The translations under genes were made by a program, and so were the position numbers. Source: Nocardioides lijunqiniae (GTDB lineage Bacteria > Actinomycetota > Actinomycetes > Propionibacteriales > Nocardioidaceae). From it: DNA of 64,000 bases. The DNA is taken from NCBI RefSeq assembly GCF_015024225.1, contig NZ_JACJGM010000028.1:32210-96209 (forward strand), in the 5' to 3' direction. The notes below the pieces were generated by a model. It was given only the letters and a program-made list of their open reading frames with translations, was not told the origin of the DNA and did not search any database. This document shows, in pieces, positions 16,677-25,443 of the stretch (its first letter is position 1; each line of letters opens with the position of its first letter).

Positions 16677-17798
16677 GTGGTGTCGTTGGGTAGCGCACGC
16701 AACAGCGCCACCTCGTTGGTCTCGGTGGTGTGCACCACCTACAACCGGGGTGCGGCCATCCGACGCACCCTCGCCTCGGTGCTCGCCCAGAGCGTGGCGG
16801 ACCTCGAGCTGCTCGTGGTCTCCGACGGCAGCACCGACGACACCCACGACCACGTGGCCGCGGTCGCCGAGCAGGATCCGCGGGTCCGCCTGATCGTGAT
16901 CGAGCACGGCGGCGTCCCGTCCCGCGCCATGAACGCCGGCATCGCCGCTGCTCGCGGCGACCACCTCGCCTACATCGACCACGACGACGAGTGGACGCCC
17001 GAGCACCTCGCGGTGCTGCTGCGGGAGCTGGAGGACGGGGCCGACCTGGCAGCGGCCGGGTCGACCTGGGTCGATCCCGCCGGCGAGCTCGTCTCCACCC
17101 GTCCGTCCGCCGCGCTCTTCTGGCATCCCGACATCCAGGTGATCAACCCGGTCTTCGAGAACTCCCAGGCCGCCCACCGGACCGAGTGGATCGAGCGGGT
17201 CGGTCCCTGGCGCGAGGAGGAGTTCGGCCTGGAGGACTGGGACATGTGGCTGCGGATGTCCGACGCCGGCGCCCGGGTCTCGACGGTCGAGACACCCACC
17301 GTCCGCAAGACGATGGCGCGGTCCAACCGGCACCGCTCGCTCCCCCAGCGGCACGTGCTCGAGCTCGTGCGCTGCCCCTCGGTCCGGGCCGCGTGGCAGG
17401 CCGCGCGTGCCCTGAGCCACCCGGCCACCGCGGCGCGGCTGGCCGAGGCCGCAGGCACCGACGCCGAGACCTGGTACCAGGAGCTGGCCGGCACCGACCG
17501 CTTCGTCTTCCCGCGCGGCTTCGCCCCGACCCGGGAGGAGGCGGTCCGGCGGGTGCCCGAGGCCCTGCGCCACAGCCGGGACGCCGACCGCGGCCTCGAG
17601 GACCCGGTGAGCATGCGCATCGAGCCCCGCGGCGACGGTGCCGTCCTGGTCCAGGACATCAGCTGCATGACCGCCGAGCACGCCGCCCGCTACGCCCGGA
17701 CCCTGCGCCGCGCCCAGCCGACGGTGTTCGCCATCGTCGACGAGGTGACGGCCGACTGGGCGCGCGAACCGATGGCGAGCGGCGTCCGCATGACGTAG
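16677..17798 (+). CDS. GT2 family glycosyltransferase
   Basis: 373 aa. A GT-A fold occupies about residues 14-250: VSVVCTTYNRGAAIRRTLAS, LLVVSDGSTDDTHDHV, the metal-binding block YIDHDDEWTPEHLAVL and the acceptor-side EFGLEDWDMWLRMSDAG. A C-terminal region of about 120 residues without a recognised domain follows. GT2 enzymes act with retention of an NDP-sugar donor site and include the RiPP glycosyltransferase SunS, so this is the best candidate to attach the deoxyaminosugar made here to the peptide (inference). The start is GTG 16677 or the adjacent GTG 16680, with GGGG just upstream. First gene of the plus-strand arm. Confidence 0.82.
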   Translation: MVSLGSARNSATSLVSVVCTTYNRGAAIRRTLASVLAQSVADLELLVVSDGSTDDTHDHVAAVAEQDPRVRLIVIEHGGVPSRAMNAGIAAARGDHLAYIDHDDEWTPEHLAVLLRELEDGADLAAAGSTWVDPAGELVSTRPSAALFWHPDIQVINPVFENSQAAHRTEWIERVGPWREEEFGLEDWDMWLRMSDAGARVSTVETPTVRKTMARSNRHRSLPQRHVLELVRCPSVRAAWQAARALSHPATAARLAEAAGTDAETWYQELAGTDRFVFPRGFAPTREEAVRRVPEALRHSRDADRGLEDPVSMRIEPRGDGAVLVQDISCMTAEHAARYARTLRRAQPTVFAIVDEVTADWAREPMASGVRMT

Positions 17799-17845
17799 CG
17801 CCCGACGGCTCTCACCGCACCCACACCTCCAGGAAAGGGAACCCC

Positions 17846-18706
17846 GTGACTGCTGCTCCGGCTCAGGAGACGACCGAGCGAGACCCGGTCGCGACCGCGC
17901 GCGCGCTCTACCTCGACCTCATCCAGCGGGTGCTGGTGAACTCGATCTACGAGGACCCCGGGATGCTCTACCCCGACGGCGCCACCCGCGAGGAGATCGC
18001 GCAGCACCGGGAGACGGTGGCGTTCGACCGCAAGCGCCGTCTCAACGGGTTCGACTTCCCCAGCCAGGCGCACACCATGATCGGCACCCGCCGCATGGAC
18101 AACCTGCGCGAGTGCGTGGAGACGGTGCTCGCCGACGACGTGCCGGGCGACCTCATGGAGACCGGGGTCTGGCGCGGAGGGGCGACCATCTTCATGCGGG
18201 CGATCCTCAAGGCCCACGACGTCACCGACCGCACGGTGTGGGTGGCCGACTCCTTCGAGGGGCTGCCGCCGGCGGACGCCGAGGCCTACCCGATCGACGC
18301 CGGCATCCCCTTCGACGCGATGACCGACGTGCTCGGCGTGTCCCTGGAGCAGGTCCAGGAGAACTTCCGTCGCTACGACCTCCTCGACGAGCAGGTCCAC
18401 TTCCTCAAGGGCTTCTTCCGCGACACCCTGCCGGGCGCTCCGGTCGAGCGGCTCGCGGTGCTGCGCCTGGACGGTGACATGTACGAGTCGACGATCAACG
18501 CGCTCGACTCGCTCTACCCGCGCCTGTCCCCCGGCGGCTTCCTGATCATCGACGACTACCGCCTGGTGCCCGCCTGCCGGCAGGCCGTCACCGACTACCG
18601 GGCCACGCACGGGATCACGACCACCATCACCGCGATCGACGCCTGCGGATCCTTCTGGCGCAAAGAGGACGACGCCGGCTCGTCGCGCGCGCGTGGGCTC
18701 GCGTGA
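17846..18706 (+). CDS. TylF/macrocin-type O-methyltransferase
   Basis: 286 aa. The family methylates sugar hydroxyls of glycosylated natural products using SAM and a divalent metal. Seen are DLMETGVWRGGATIFMRAIL (motif I), VADSFEGLPP, the metal-site strand LRLDGDMYEST and FLIIDDYR. These are the TylF/MycE signatures. GTG 17846 has AGGAAAGGGA 5-14 nt upstream. It sits 47 bp after the glycosyltransferase gene, fitting O-methylation of the attached or nucleotide-bound sugar, perhaps at C4 (inference). It converges on the epimerase gene with a 29-bp gap. Confidence 0.85.
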   Translation: MTAAPAQETTERDPVATARALYLDLIQRVLVNSIYEDPGMLYPDGATREEIAQHRETVAFDRKRRLNGFDFPSQAHTMIGTRRMDNLRECVETVLADDVPGDLMETGVWRGGATIFMRAILKAHDVTDRTVWVADSFEGLPPADAEAYPIDAGIPFDAMTDVLGVSLEQVQENFRRYDLLDEQVHFLKGFFRDTLPGAPVERLAVLRLDGDMYESTINALDSLYPRLSPGGFLIIDDYRLVPACRQAVTDYRATHGITTTITAIDACGSFWRKEDDAGSSRARGLA

Positions 18707-18735
18707 GTCCGGTCGCGAGCCCCACCCCGGGGGCG

Positions 18736-19341
18736 CTAGCCGGCAGAGCGGAGCAGGGCGTCCAGCCGCACGGACTCGGCGTACTCCGGCAGCCCGCCGC
18801 TGTCCTGCCACCACGCCAGGGAGTGCGCCGCGCCGTCCCGCTCCGAGAGGACCAGGTCCTGCGCGGCGGGCAGCGGCAGTCCCACGTCGGGGTCGGAGAT
18901 CGCGACGGACTGCTCGTTGGCCGCGACGTAGACCGTCGAGAGCAGGTAGGTGATCACCGTGTCGTCGGCGGTCGCGAGGTAGGCGTGCCCCACCCCCACC
19001 GGCATCGAGACGATGCGGCCCACCTCCGGGTCCAGCTCCACCATCTCGACCTGGCCGAACGTCGGCGAGCCCACGCGCAGGTCCACCACGAAGTCGAGGG
19101 CGCTCCCGGCCGAGCACCACACGAGCTTGGCGCACCCCGGCGCCGTGGTCGTGAAGTGGATGCCCCGCGCGACCCCGGCCCGCGAGCGGCTCTGGCTCAC
19201 CTGCGCGACCGGGAACGCGATCTCCGGCGGCATCACGTCGGCATCGGCGGAGAAGGTGCTCAGGAAGTGGCCACGGTCGTCCCGAAAGATCTCAGGAGTC
19301 ACCATGCACACACCAGGAATCCGTGAGGCACCGATGAGCAT
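18736..19341 (-). CDS. dTDP-4-keto-6-deoxyhexose 3,5- or 5-epimerase (RmlC/EvaD-like)
   Basis: 201 aa cupin-fold epimerase. It inverts C5 (and/or C3) of a dTDP-4-keto sugar. Family features seen are SRIPGVCMVTPEIFRDDRGHF at the N-terminus (given here to 20 residues or fewer: IPGVCMVTPEIFRDDRG), QVSQSRSRAGVARGIHFTTT with the catalytic His, KLVWCSAGSALDFVVDLR and MPVGVGHAYLATADD. The conserved N-terminal block fixes the start at ATG 19341. That start overlaps the start of the divergent C-methyltransferase gene by 8 bp. In vancosamine-type pathways this step follows C-methylation. Confidence 0.85.
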   Translation of the reverse strand: MLIGASRIPGVCMVTPEIFRDDRGHFLSTFSADADVMPPEIAFPVAQVSQSRSRAGVARGIHFTTTAPGCAKLVWCSAGSALDFVVDLRVGSPTFGQVEMVELDPEVGRIVSMPVGVGHAYLATADDTVITYLLSTVYVAANEQSVAISDPDVGLPLPAAQDLVLSERDGAAHSLAWWQDSGGLPEYAESVRLDALLRSAG

Positions 19342-20575
19342 CCCCACACCTTCGCACACGACGCCGTGCCGCATCTGCGGCGGAGCGGTCGAGCGCTTCC
19401 TCGACCTGGGCGACCAGCCCCTGTCCGACGCCTTCCGCAAGCCGGACGAGTCGGACGACGAGTTCTTCTTCCGCCTCGAGGTCGGGCGCTGCACCGGCTG
19501 CACCATGACCCAGCTGCTGCACGAGGTGCCTCGCGAGCGGATGTTCCACGCCGACTACCCCTACCGCTCGTCGGGCTCGACGACGATGGCCGCGCACTTC
19601 CGGGCGATCGCGCAGCGGTTCCTCGCCGAGGAGCTGACCGGGTCCGACCCGTTCATCGTCGAGATCGGCAGCAACGACGGCGTCATGCTGCGCACCGTCG
19701 CCGAGGCGGGGGTGCGCCACCTCGGGGTCGACCCGTCCGCCGGGGTCGGGCTGACCGCCCAGGAGCAGGGGGTGCGGGTGCGCACCGACTTCTTCGAGGA
19801 GCGGAGCGCCCTCGAGGTCGTGGCCGACGAGGGACGCGCCGACGTCATCTACGCCGCCAACACGTTCTGCCACATCCCCTACCTCGACTCCGTGCTCGCC
19901 GGCGCCAGGGCACTGCTCGGCGACGACGGCATCTTCGTCTTCGAGGACCCCTACATCGGCGACATCCTGCGGCGCCGGTCCTTCGACCAGATCTACGACG
20001 AGCACTTCTACTTCTTCTCCGCCACCTCCGTGAGAGCGATGGCCGTGCAGCACGGCTTCGAGCTGGTCGACGTCGAGCGCCTCGACGTCCACGGGGGCGA
20101 GGTCCGCTACACGCTGGCCCGCCCCGGGAGGCGCACCGTGACGCAGGCGGTGCACGACCTCCTGCTGGAGGAGTCGACGTCGGGGCTCGACCGTGCGGAG
20201 CCCTACGAGACGTTCGCCCGCGCGGTCATGGCGATCCGCGACGACCTCCGCTCGACCCTCGAGCGGCTGCGCGACGAGGGCCGGCGCGTGGTCGGGTACG
20301 GCGCCACGGCGAAGAGCGCCACGGTCAACAACTTCTGCGGCATCGACCGGGACCTGGTGGCCGTCGTCTACGACACCACCGAGGAGAAGCAGGGCCGGGT
20401 CACGCCCGGGCAGCACATCCCGGTGGAGGACATGAGCGGCTTCGCCACCGACCCGGCGCCGATCGCCCTCCTCTACGCGTGGAACCACGCCGAGGAGATC
20501 AAGCGCAAGGAGCAGGCGTTCGCCGACCGCGGCGGTCGCTGGCTCACCTACGTGCCGGAGGTCCGTCTGGACTGA
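19334..20575 (+). CDS. NDP-hexose 3-C-methyltransferase (EvaC/TylC3-like)
   Basis: 413 aa, matching the family length. The N-terminal zinc-binding domain shows CRICGG, then CTGC about 35 residues later. The central SAM domain has FIVEIGSNDGVMLRTVAEAG. The C-terminal methyltransferase domain has GYGATAKSATVNNF and YAWNHAEEIKRKEQAF. These are the sugar C-methyltransferase signatures of EvaC/TcaB9/TylC3, which add a methyl branch at C3 of a dTDP-4-keto-2,6-dideoxy sugar. ATG 19334 has GAGG 6 nt upstream; an in-frame ATG at 19304 is also possible. It leads into the YcaO operon. Confidence 0.9.
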   Translation: MSIPTPSHTTPCRICGGAVERFLDLGDQPLSDAFRKPDESDDEFFFRLEVGRCTGCTMTQLLHEVPRERMFHADYPYRSSGSTTMAAHFRAIAQRFLAEELTGSDPFIVEIGSNDGVMLRTVAEAGVRHLGVDPSAGVGLTAQEQGVRVRTDFFEERSALEVVADEGRADVIYAANTFCHIPYLDSVLAGARALLGDDGIFVFEDPYIGDILRRRSFDQIYDEHFYFFSATSVRAMAVQHGFELVDVERLDVHGGEVRYTLARPGRRTVTQAVHDLLLEESTSGLDRAEPYETFARAVMAIRDDLRSTLERLRDEGRRVVGYGATAKSATVNNFCGIDRDLVAVVYDTTEEKQGRVTPGQHIPVEDMSGFATDPAPIALLYAWNHAEEIKRKEQAFADRGGRWLTYVPEVRLD

Positions 20576-20690
20576 CCCGGCGTCGTCTGCCCTCAGCCGC
20601 TGCGCGACGCGCCGTCGTCGTGCCGCCCCCGCGCCACCCGTCGACTCCGTCGCCGACACGGCGCAGCTCCAGGAAGGAACTCGGACTTCC

Positions 20691-20771
20691 GTGCCTCATC
20701 CCCGCTCGACCCTCCCCACCCTCTCGGTGCGCGAACCTGCCGGGGGCCCACTCGGCCCCTTAGGGACGTAG
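20691..20771 (+). CDS. Candidate 26-aa peptide immediately upstream of YcaO
   Basis: A GTG at 20691 opens a 26-codon frame ending at TAG 20769-20771, 6 bp before the YcaO start. An AGGAAGGA lies about 12 nt upstream, slightly far. The peptide starts MPHPRSTLPTLSVREP and ends AGGPLGPLGT. It contains Ser and Thr but no Cys, a Gly/Pro/Leu-rich tail and a C-terminal Thr. Its position suggests a substrate or leader-like peptide, but composition alone could produce a frame this short, and the frame is open further upstream without a start codon. Treat as a candidate only. Confidence 0.3.
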   Translation: MPHPRSTLPTLSVREPAGGPLGPLGT

Positions 20772-20777
20772 CCGCCG

Positions 20778-22046
20778 ATGCTCGACGTATCCCAGGTGCT
20801 GGCGCCCGACACCGGTCTGGTCGCCGCCCACGGCGTCATCGCGCCCGGCGCCGACGGGAACCCCCTGTGGAGCGTGGGCGCCCAGCTCGCCTGCGAGCAC
20901 GCCCCCGACCCGGACGAGCCGGTCCTGCTCTCCACCTGCCGCACCGGCGCCTGCTCGGTCTCGCGCAGCGGCGCCACCGTGCGCACCGCGGGTGAGGCCG
21001 TGGAGCGCGCGGCCCTGCACGGGGCACCGGCCCTCTCGGCGCCGTACGCCGCCGTCCGCGACCGCGCCTTCCCCTACTTCGATCCGCAGCACAGCCTGGG
21101 CGCCGATCCCGGCCACCGTGTGCTGCGCTGGTACGAGGCACGGCGGGTCACCGACGGTCGTGACTACCTCGTGCCGGCCGGCCTGGTCGACTACCCGGCG
21201 GCCCCCGAGGACCGGGTCGGCTTCGACCCCGGCCCGTCGGGCGCCGCGGCCGGGCCGTCGTACGACGCCGCGCTGAAGGCGGCCCTGCTCGAGACCCTGG
21301 AGCGCGACGCCGTGATCGTGTCGTGGGCGCGTCAGCTGACGCTGCGGGCGATCGACGTCGAGCCGCCGAGCACGGCCGGCAGCGACCCGGTGTGGTCCCA
21401 GGTGCGCGCCACCATGACCGCGGCCCGCGGTGCGGGGCTGACGCCGGTGTTCGCCGAGATCCCCACCGCGGTCGCGGGCGTCACCTGCCTGGTGGGCGGG
21501 GTGCGTGCCGAGCTGCGCGGGGCGACGTCCCTGTGCCTGGGCGCCAAGGCCTCCGACCACCTGGGCAAGGCGGTCCTGGGGGCGCTCGAGGAGAGCTTCC
21601 AGCTCTACTACGGCCTGCGCACCGCGGGGTCGGACTACCTCGACGAGCCGGTCGCCGCCCGGGTGACCTGTGACGCCGAGCGCGTGCGGTTCCTGGCCTC
21701 GGCGCGGGGTGTGGACGCCCTGCTGGGATGGCTCGACGCGCCGCTGCCGACGCGTCCGGTCGCGACGGAGGCACCGGTGAGCGCCGAGTCGCTCATGCTC
21801 GCCATGATCGAGGACGGCCTCGACCCGCTGGTCCTCGACCTGTCGGAGCGGCTGCCGCCGCGCCTGCGCGCGGCGGGGTGGGCGGTGGTCAAGGTGATCC
21901 CGGCCGGCTACCAGCCACTGCGCATCGACGAGCGGCACGACTTCGGCTGGCACGCCGGCCGTCTCGACAGCGCTCCGCATCGCACCGGGACCCGCGCCCG
22001 GCACCCGCCAGGAGGTGTCTACGACCTTCCACACCCACTGCCATAG
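20778..22046 (+). CDS. YcaO-domain cyclodehydratase with C-terminal PxPxP motif
   Basis: 422 aa. YcaO enzymes use ATP to activate a peptide amide for azoline (or thioamide/amidine) formation. ATP/Mg-site segments are AAGPSYDAALKAALLETLER followed by DAV, and LGAKASDHLGKAVLGALEES. The extreme C-terminus, YDLPHPLP, contains P-x-P-x-P, the tail that in azoline-forming YcaOs completes the active site. It lacks a fused E1-like/C-protein domain, and no such partner or azoline dehydrogenase is encoded nearby. The 232-bp gap upstream holds the 26-aa candidate peptide. Likely modifies Ser/Thr (the known precursors have no Cys). Confidence 0.85.
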   Translation: MLDVSQVLAPDTGLVAAHGVIAPGADGNPLWSVGAQLACEHAPDPDEPVLLSTCRTGACSVSRSGATVRTAGEAVERAALHGAPALSAPYAAVRDRAFPYFDPQHSLGADPGHRVLRWYEARRVTDGRDYLVPAGLVDYPAAPEDRVGFDPGPSGAAAGPSYDAALKAALLETLERDAVIVSWARQLTLRAIDVEPPSTAGSDPVWSQVRATMTAARGAGLTPVFAEIPTAVAGVTCLVGGVRAELRGATSLCLGAKASDHLGKAVLGALEESFQLYYGLRTAGSDYLDEPVAARVTCDAERVRFLASARGVDALLGWLDAPLPTRPVATEAPVSAESLMLAMIEDGLDPLVLDLSERLPPRLRAAGWAVVKVIPAGYQPLRIDERHDFGWHAGRLDSAPHRTGTRARHPPGGVYDLPHPLP

Positions 22047-22115
22047 CCACACCAGCGACGCGCAGGGAGCCGACCGGCTCACCGGCAGCGTCGAGCGAAC
22101 ACTCAAGGGAGCGCG

Positions 22116-23000
22116 ATGATTCGGGTATCAGGGCTCAGCAAGAGGTACGGCGACCGGGACGTCCTCACCGACGTCTCCTTCGAGGTGGCCGAAGGTGAGA
22201 TGTTCGGCTTCATCGGCGCGAACGGCGCCGGGAAGAGCACGACGATGCGCGCCATCATGGGCGTGCTCGCACCCACCGCCGGCAGCATCACCTGGCACGG
22301 TCAGCCGCTGACCCGCGAGACCAGGCGGCGGTTCGGCTACATGCCCGAGGAGCGCGGGCTCTACCAGAAGATGAAGGTCGCCGAGCAGATCGCCTACTTC
22401 GGCCAGGTCTACGGCCTCGACCACCCCGCAGCCGCGCGTGCCACGGACGAGCTCATCGAGCGTCTCGACCTGACCCGGCACCGCGACGACGAGGTGCAGG
22501 CGCTGTCGCTGGGCAACCAGCAGCGCGCCCAGCTCGCGGTCGCGCTCGTGCACTCCCCCGAGCTGCTCGTCCTCGACGAGCCGTTCTCCGGGCTCGACCC
22601 GACCGGGGTCGACGCCCTCGCCGAGATCCTGCGCGAGCGGCAGCAGCGCGGGACGCCCGTCATCTTCTCCAGCCACCAGCTCGAGCTCGTGGAGCGACTC
22701 ATCAGCTCGGTCGGCATCATCGTCCAGGGTCGGATGGTCGCGGTGGGCACCGTCGACGAGGTCCGGCAGGCACGCACAGAGCCTCGACTGCGCGTCTCGC
22801 TGAGCGGTGCCCGACCCGGCTGGCACACGCGGCTGCCCGGCCGCGTCCACAGCGTCCAGGACCCCGGCACCGCGGTCGTCGCCCCCGACGGCGTGTCCCG
22901 CGTCGACATCCTGCAGGCAGCGATGCGCGAGGGCACCGTCGACCACTTCGGCTGGCTCGAGCCCAGCCTCGCCGACGTCTTCCGCGAGGTGGTGGCATGA
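22116..23000 (+). CDS. ABC transporter ATP-binding protein (NatA/CcmA type)
   Basis: 294 aa with a complete nucleotide-binding domain: Walker A GANGAGKSTT, Q-loop-region YMPEERGLYQKM, signature LSLGNQQR, Walker B LLVLDEPFSGLDPTG and switch His in FSSHQLELVE. The C-terminal ~80 residues form the extra domain of this exporter class, ending WLEPSLADVFREVV. It overlaps its permease gene by 4 bp (ATGA). It powers export or self-immunity for the cluster product (inference). ATG 22116 has AGGGAG upstream. Confidence 0.93.
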   Translation: MIRVSGLSKRYGDRDVLTDVSFEVAEGEMFGFIGANGAGKSTTMRAIMGVLAPTAGSITWHGQPLTRETRRRFGYMPEERGLYQKMKVAEQIAYFGQVYGLDHPAAARATDELIERLDLTRHRDDEVQALSLGNQQRAQLAVALVHSPELLVLDEPFSGLDPTGVDALAEILRERQQRGTPVIFSSHQLELVERLISSVGIIVQGRMVAVGTVDEVRQARTEPRLRVSLSGARPGWHTRLPGRVHSVQDPGTAVVAPDGVSRVDILQAAMREGTVDHFGWLEPSLADVFREVVA

Positions 23001-24214
23001 GCAACACGGTGCTGATCGCCAAGCGCGAGCTGCGCATGCAGCTGCGCTCTCGCGGCTTCCTCATCAGCCTGGTCGCCTCGGCCCTGGTCGTGATCGCCCT
23101 CGTCGTGGCGCCGATGGTCATGGACTCCGACGAGGAGTACCGCGTCGACATCGTCGGCGCCGACAGCATCGGACCGCTGCTGGAGCAGGCTGCCGAGGAC
23201 TCGGGGATCGACGTGTCGGTGCGCACCCAGCCCGACGAGCGAGCGGCCCGCCAGGCGGTCGCCGACGGCGACGCCGACGCCGCGGTGATCGAGGACCGTG
23301 AGCTGCTCGCCGAGGGGGACGCCGACGGCGAGCTGACGACGCTGATCCAGCAGGCGCACCAGGCCGCCGGGTTCGAGGCACAGCTGGCCGCCTCCGAGCT
23401 GCCGCGGGACGAGGTGCTCGCGACGGTCACCGTCGCGCCCCTGACGATGCAGTCGGTCGGTGACGGCGACGAGCACGACGGGGCCCGTCAGGCGCTGGCG
23501 TTCATGATCCTCATCGCGCTGCTGTTCCTGCTCATGTCCACCACGGTCAGCGTGGCCGCAGGCGTGATCGAGGAGAAGGGCAGCCGGATCGTCGAGATCC
23601 TCCTGGTCGCCGTCCGGCCCCGGGAGCTGCTGGCGGGCAAGCTGCTCGCCTTCGGGCTGCTCGGGCTCGTCCAGCTGGCGGTCTTCTCGGCGGCGGGGTT
23701 CGGCACCGCCTGGGTGGTCGGTCTGACCGACGACCTACCGCCCGGCACCGCCTTCATCGTGGCCGCGACGTTCACCGGCTACGCCTTCGGCTTCCTCTTC
23801 TTCGGCGCCATGGCCGCCGCGCTGGCGTCCCTGACCTCGCGCCAGGAGGAGCTCAACAGCACGCTCGGACCGATGACGGCCGCGACGATCTTCAGCTACC
23901 TCGGCGCGTTCTTCGCGTTCAACGACCCGGACGCGCTCCTGAGCCGGATCGCCACCATCGTCCCGCCGTTCTCGAGCATGGCGATGCCGGTCCGGCTGGC
24001 ATCGAGCGACGTAGCCCTGTGGGAGGTCGGCCTGAGCGCCCTCCTGATGATCGCCGCCATCGCCGCCATCCTCGCCCTCGGCGGCCGGATCTACGAGCGC
24101 TCGGTGCTTCGCACCGGAGCGAAGGCCCGGCTCTCCGAGGTGCTGGCAGCGCCCGGCGAGTCACCGGACGCGCCCACGAGTCCGCAGCACCCCACCACGA
24201 AGGAGAAGGTGTGA
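22997..24214 (+). CDS. ABC-2 type transporter permease (NatB-like)
   Basis: 405 aa. One N-terminal helix (GFLISLVASALVVIALVVAP) precedes a ~150-residue extracytoplasmic domain, then a bundle of five or six helices: LAFMILIALLFLLMSTTVSV, LAFGLLGLVQLAVFSAAGF, FGFLFFGAMAAALASL and others. The conserved EEKGSRIVEILLVAVRPREL coupling segment is present. It pairs with the preceding ATPase and overlaps both neighbours by 4 bp. Substrate is presumably the modified peptide. Confidence 0.9.
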   Translation: MSNTVLIAKRELRMQLRSRGFLISLVASALVVIALVVAPMVMDSDEEYRVDIVGADSIGPLLEQAAEDSGIDVSVRTQPDERAARQAVADGDADAAVIEDRELLAEGDADGELTTLIQQAHQAAGFEAQLAASELPRDEVLATVTVAPLTMQSVGDGDEHDGARQALAFMILIALLFLLMSTTVSVAAGVIEEKGSRIVEILLVAVRPRELLAGKLLAFGLLGLVQLAVFSAAGFGTAWVVGLTDDLPPGTAFIVAATFTGYAFGFLFFGAMAAALASLTSRQEELNSTLGPMTAATIFSYLGAFFAFNDPDALLSRIATIVPPFSSMAMPVRLASSDVALWEVGLSALLMIAAIAAILALGGRIYERSVLRTGAKARLSEVLAAPGESPDAPTSPQHPTTKEKV

Positions 24215-25443
24215 GCCTCCATGTGTTCGCCGGACCGACCCTGTCGGCCGCCGATGTCACCGCCCATGCACCGCACGCCGTGCTCCACCCGCCGGTGGCG
24301 CACGGCGACCTGCTCTCGCTCGCCCTGGTCCCCGGCGACGTCGTCGTGATCATCGACGGCTACTACCACCAGGCCGCCCCCGTGCGTCACAAGGAGATCC
24401 TCCAGCTCATCGACCGGGGGGTCCACGTGGTCGGCTGCGCCAGCATGGGCGCGCTGCGGGCCGCGGAGCTCCACACCTGCGGGATGATCGGTCACGGGGT
24501 CGTCTACTCGATGTACCGCAACGAGGAGATCGACGCGGACGACGAGGTCGCGGTGGCGCACCTGCGCACCGACGACTTCAGCGCGATGAACGTCCCCCTC
24601 GTCAACGTGCGCTTCGCCCTTCGCGGTGCGGCGGACGCAGGCGTGCTCGACGACCGGGAGCACGCCTCGCTGCTCGAGACGGCGCGGGGCCTGCACTACA
24701 CCGACCGCTCCTGGCGCAACATCAGGGCCACGCTCACCCGCGACGCGGGAGAGGGCGAGCTCGTCGACAAGGTGGAGCAGTTCCTCCAGGAGCACCCCGA
24801 GTGCGCCAACATCAAGCGCGCGGACGCCCTCGCGACCCTGGACCACGTCGTCGAGCTCACCGCGAGCCCCCCGGCGCGGCTCCCGGCGTCGTGGCAGAAC
24901 GAGCTGATCTTCCGGTGGGTGGTCGAGTTCGAGGGACGTGACGTGGACGGCCGGTGGGTCAGCGACGGCGACGTGCTGCGTCACCGGCAGATCTACGACC
25001 CGTCCTTCCCCGACATCTGGGAGGAGCTCGTGGTGGACGCCACCGCGCCCGGGGCGCCGACGCTCGACGCGGACGAGCTGCGCGCGGTCGTGCGGGCCTT
25101 CCGGCCGGTGCGCGGCCTCTACGACGTACGCACGTTCCGGCCCGGCCTGGTGGACGACCCGGAGGTCCACGGCGCGATCGCCGAGGCCAAGCGGATGAAC
25201 GACGACGTGATGTGGCGGCGCAAGGTGCGCCTGGTCGAGCGGCTGTCCACGACGAGGCTCGAGCAGCACCTCCGGGAGCTGTGGGGCCTCTCACCGGTGG
25301 ACGACGTCACGGAACTCACGACCGCGGCGCAGGACCGCGGGTTCGTCTCGCTGGAGGAGGCGGTCGCCGCCGTGCGGCCCTTCTTCCTGCGGGACGACGC
25401 AGACAAGGGCGGCAGGATCCAGGGACGGTGGAGCACATCATGA
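24211..25443 (+). CDS. TfuA-like protein
   Basis: 410 aa. The N-terminal TfuA core carries the diagnostic block VVIIDGYYHQAAPVRHKEIL followed by VGCASMGALRAAEL and GMIGHGVVY. TfuA proteins partner with YcaO enzymes and promote backbone thioamidation, as in thioviridamide-type RiPPs and methyl-coenzyme M reductase. The remaining ~250 residues are an alpha-helical extension without a recognised fold. GTG 24211 overlaps the permease stop by 4 bp and has AAGGAGAAG upstream. Its stop overlaps the next YcaO gene (ATGA), making the pair co-translated. Confidence 0.9.
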   Translation: MSLHVFAGPTLSAADVTAHAPHAVLHPPVAHGDLLSLALVPGDVVVIIDGYYHQAAPVRHKEILQLIDRGVHVVGCASMGALRAAELHTCGMIGHGVVYSMYRNEEIDADDEVAVAHLRTDDFSAMNVPLVNVRFALRGAADAGVLDDREHASLLETARGLHYTDRSWRNIRATLTRDAGEGELVDKVEQFLQEHPECANIKRADALATLDHVVELTASPPARLPASWQNELIFRWVVEFEGRDVDGRWVSDGDVLRHRQIYDPSFPDIWEELVVDATAPGAPTLDADELRAVVRAFRPVRGLYDVRTFRPGLVDDPEVHGAIAEAKRMNDDVMWRRKVRLVERLSTTRLEQHLRELWGLSPVDDVTELTTAAQDRGFVSLEEAVAAVRPFFLRDDADKGGRIQGRWSTS

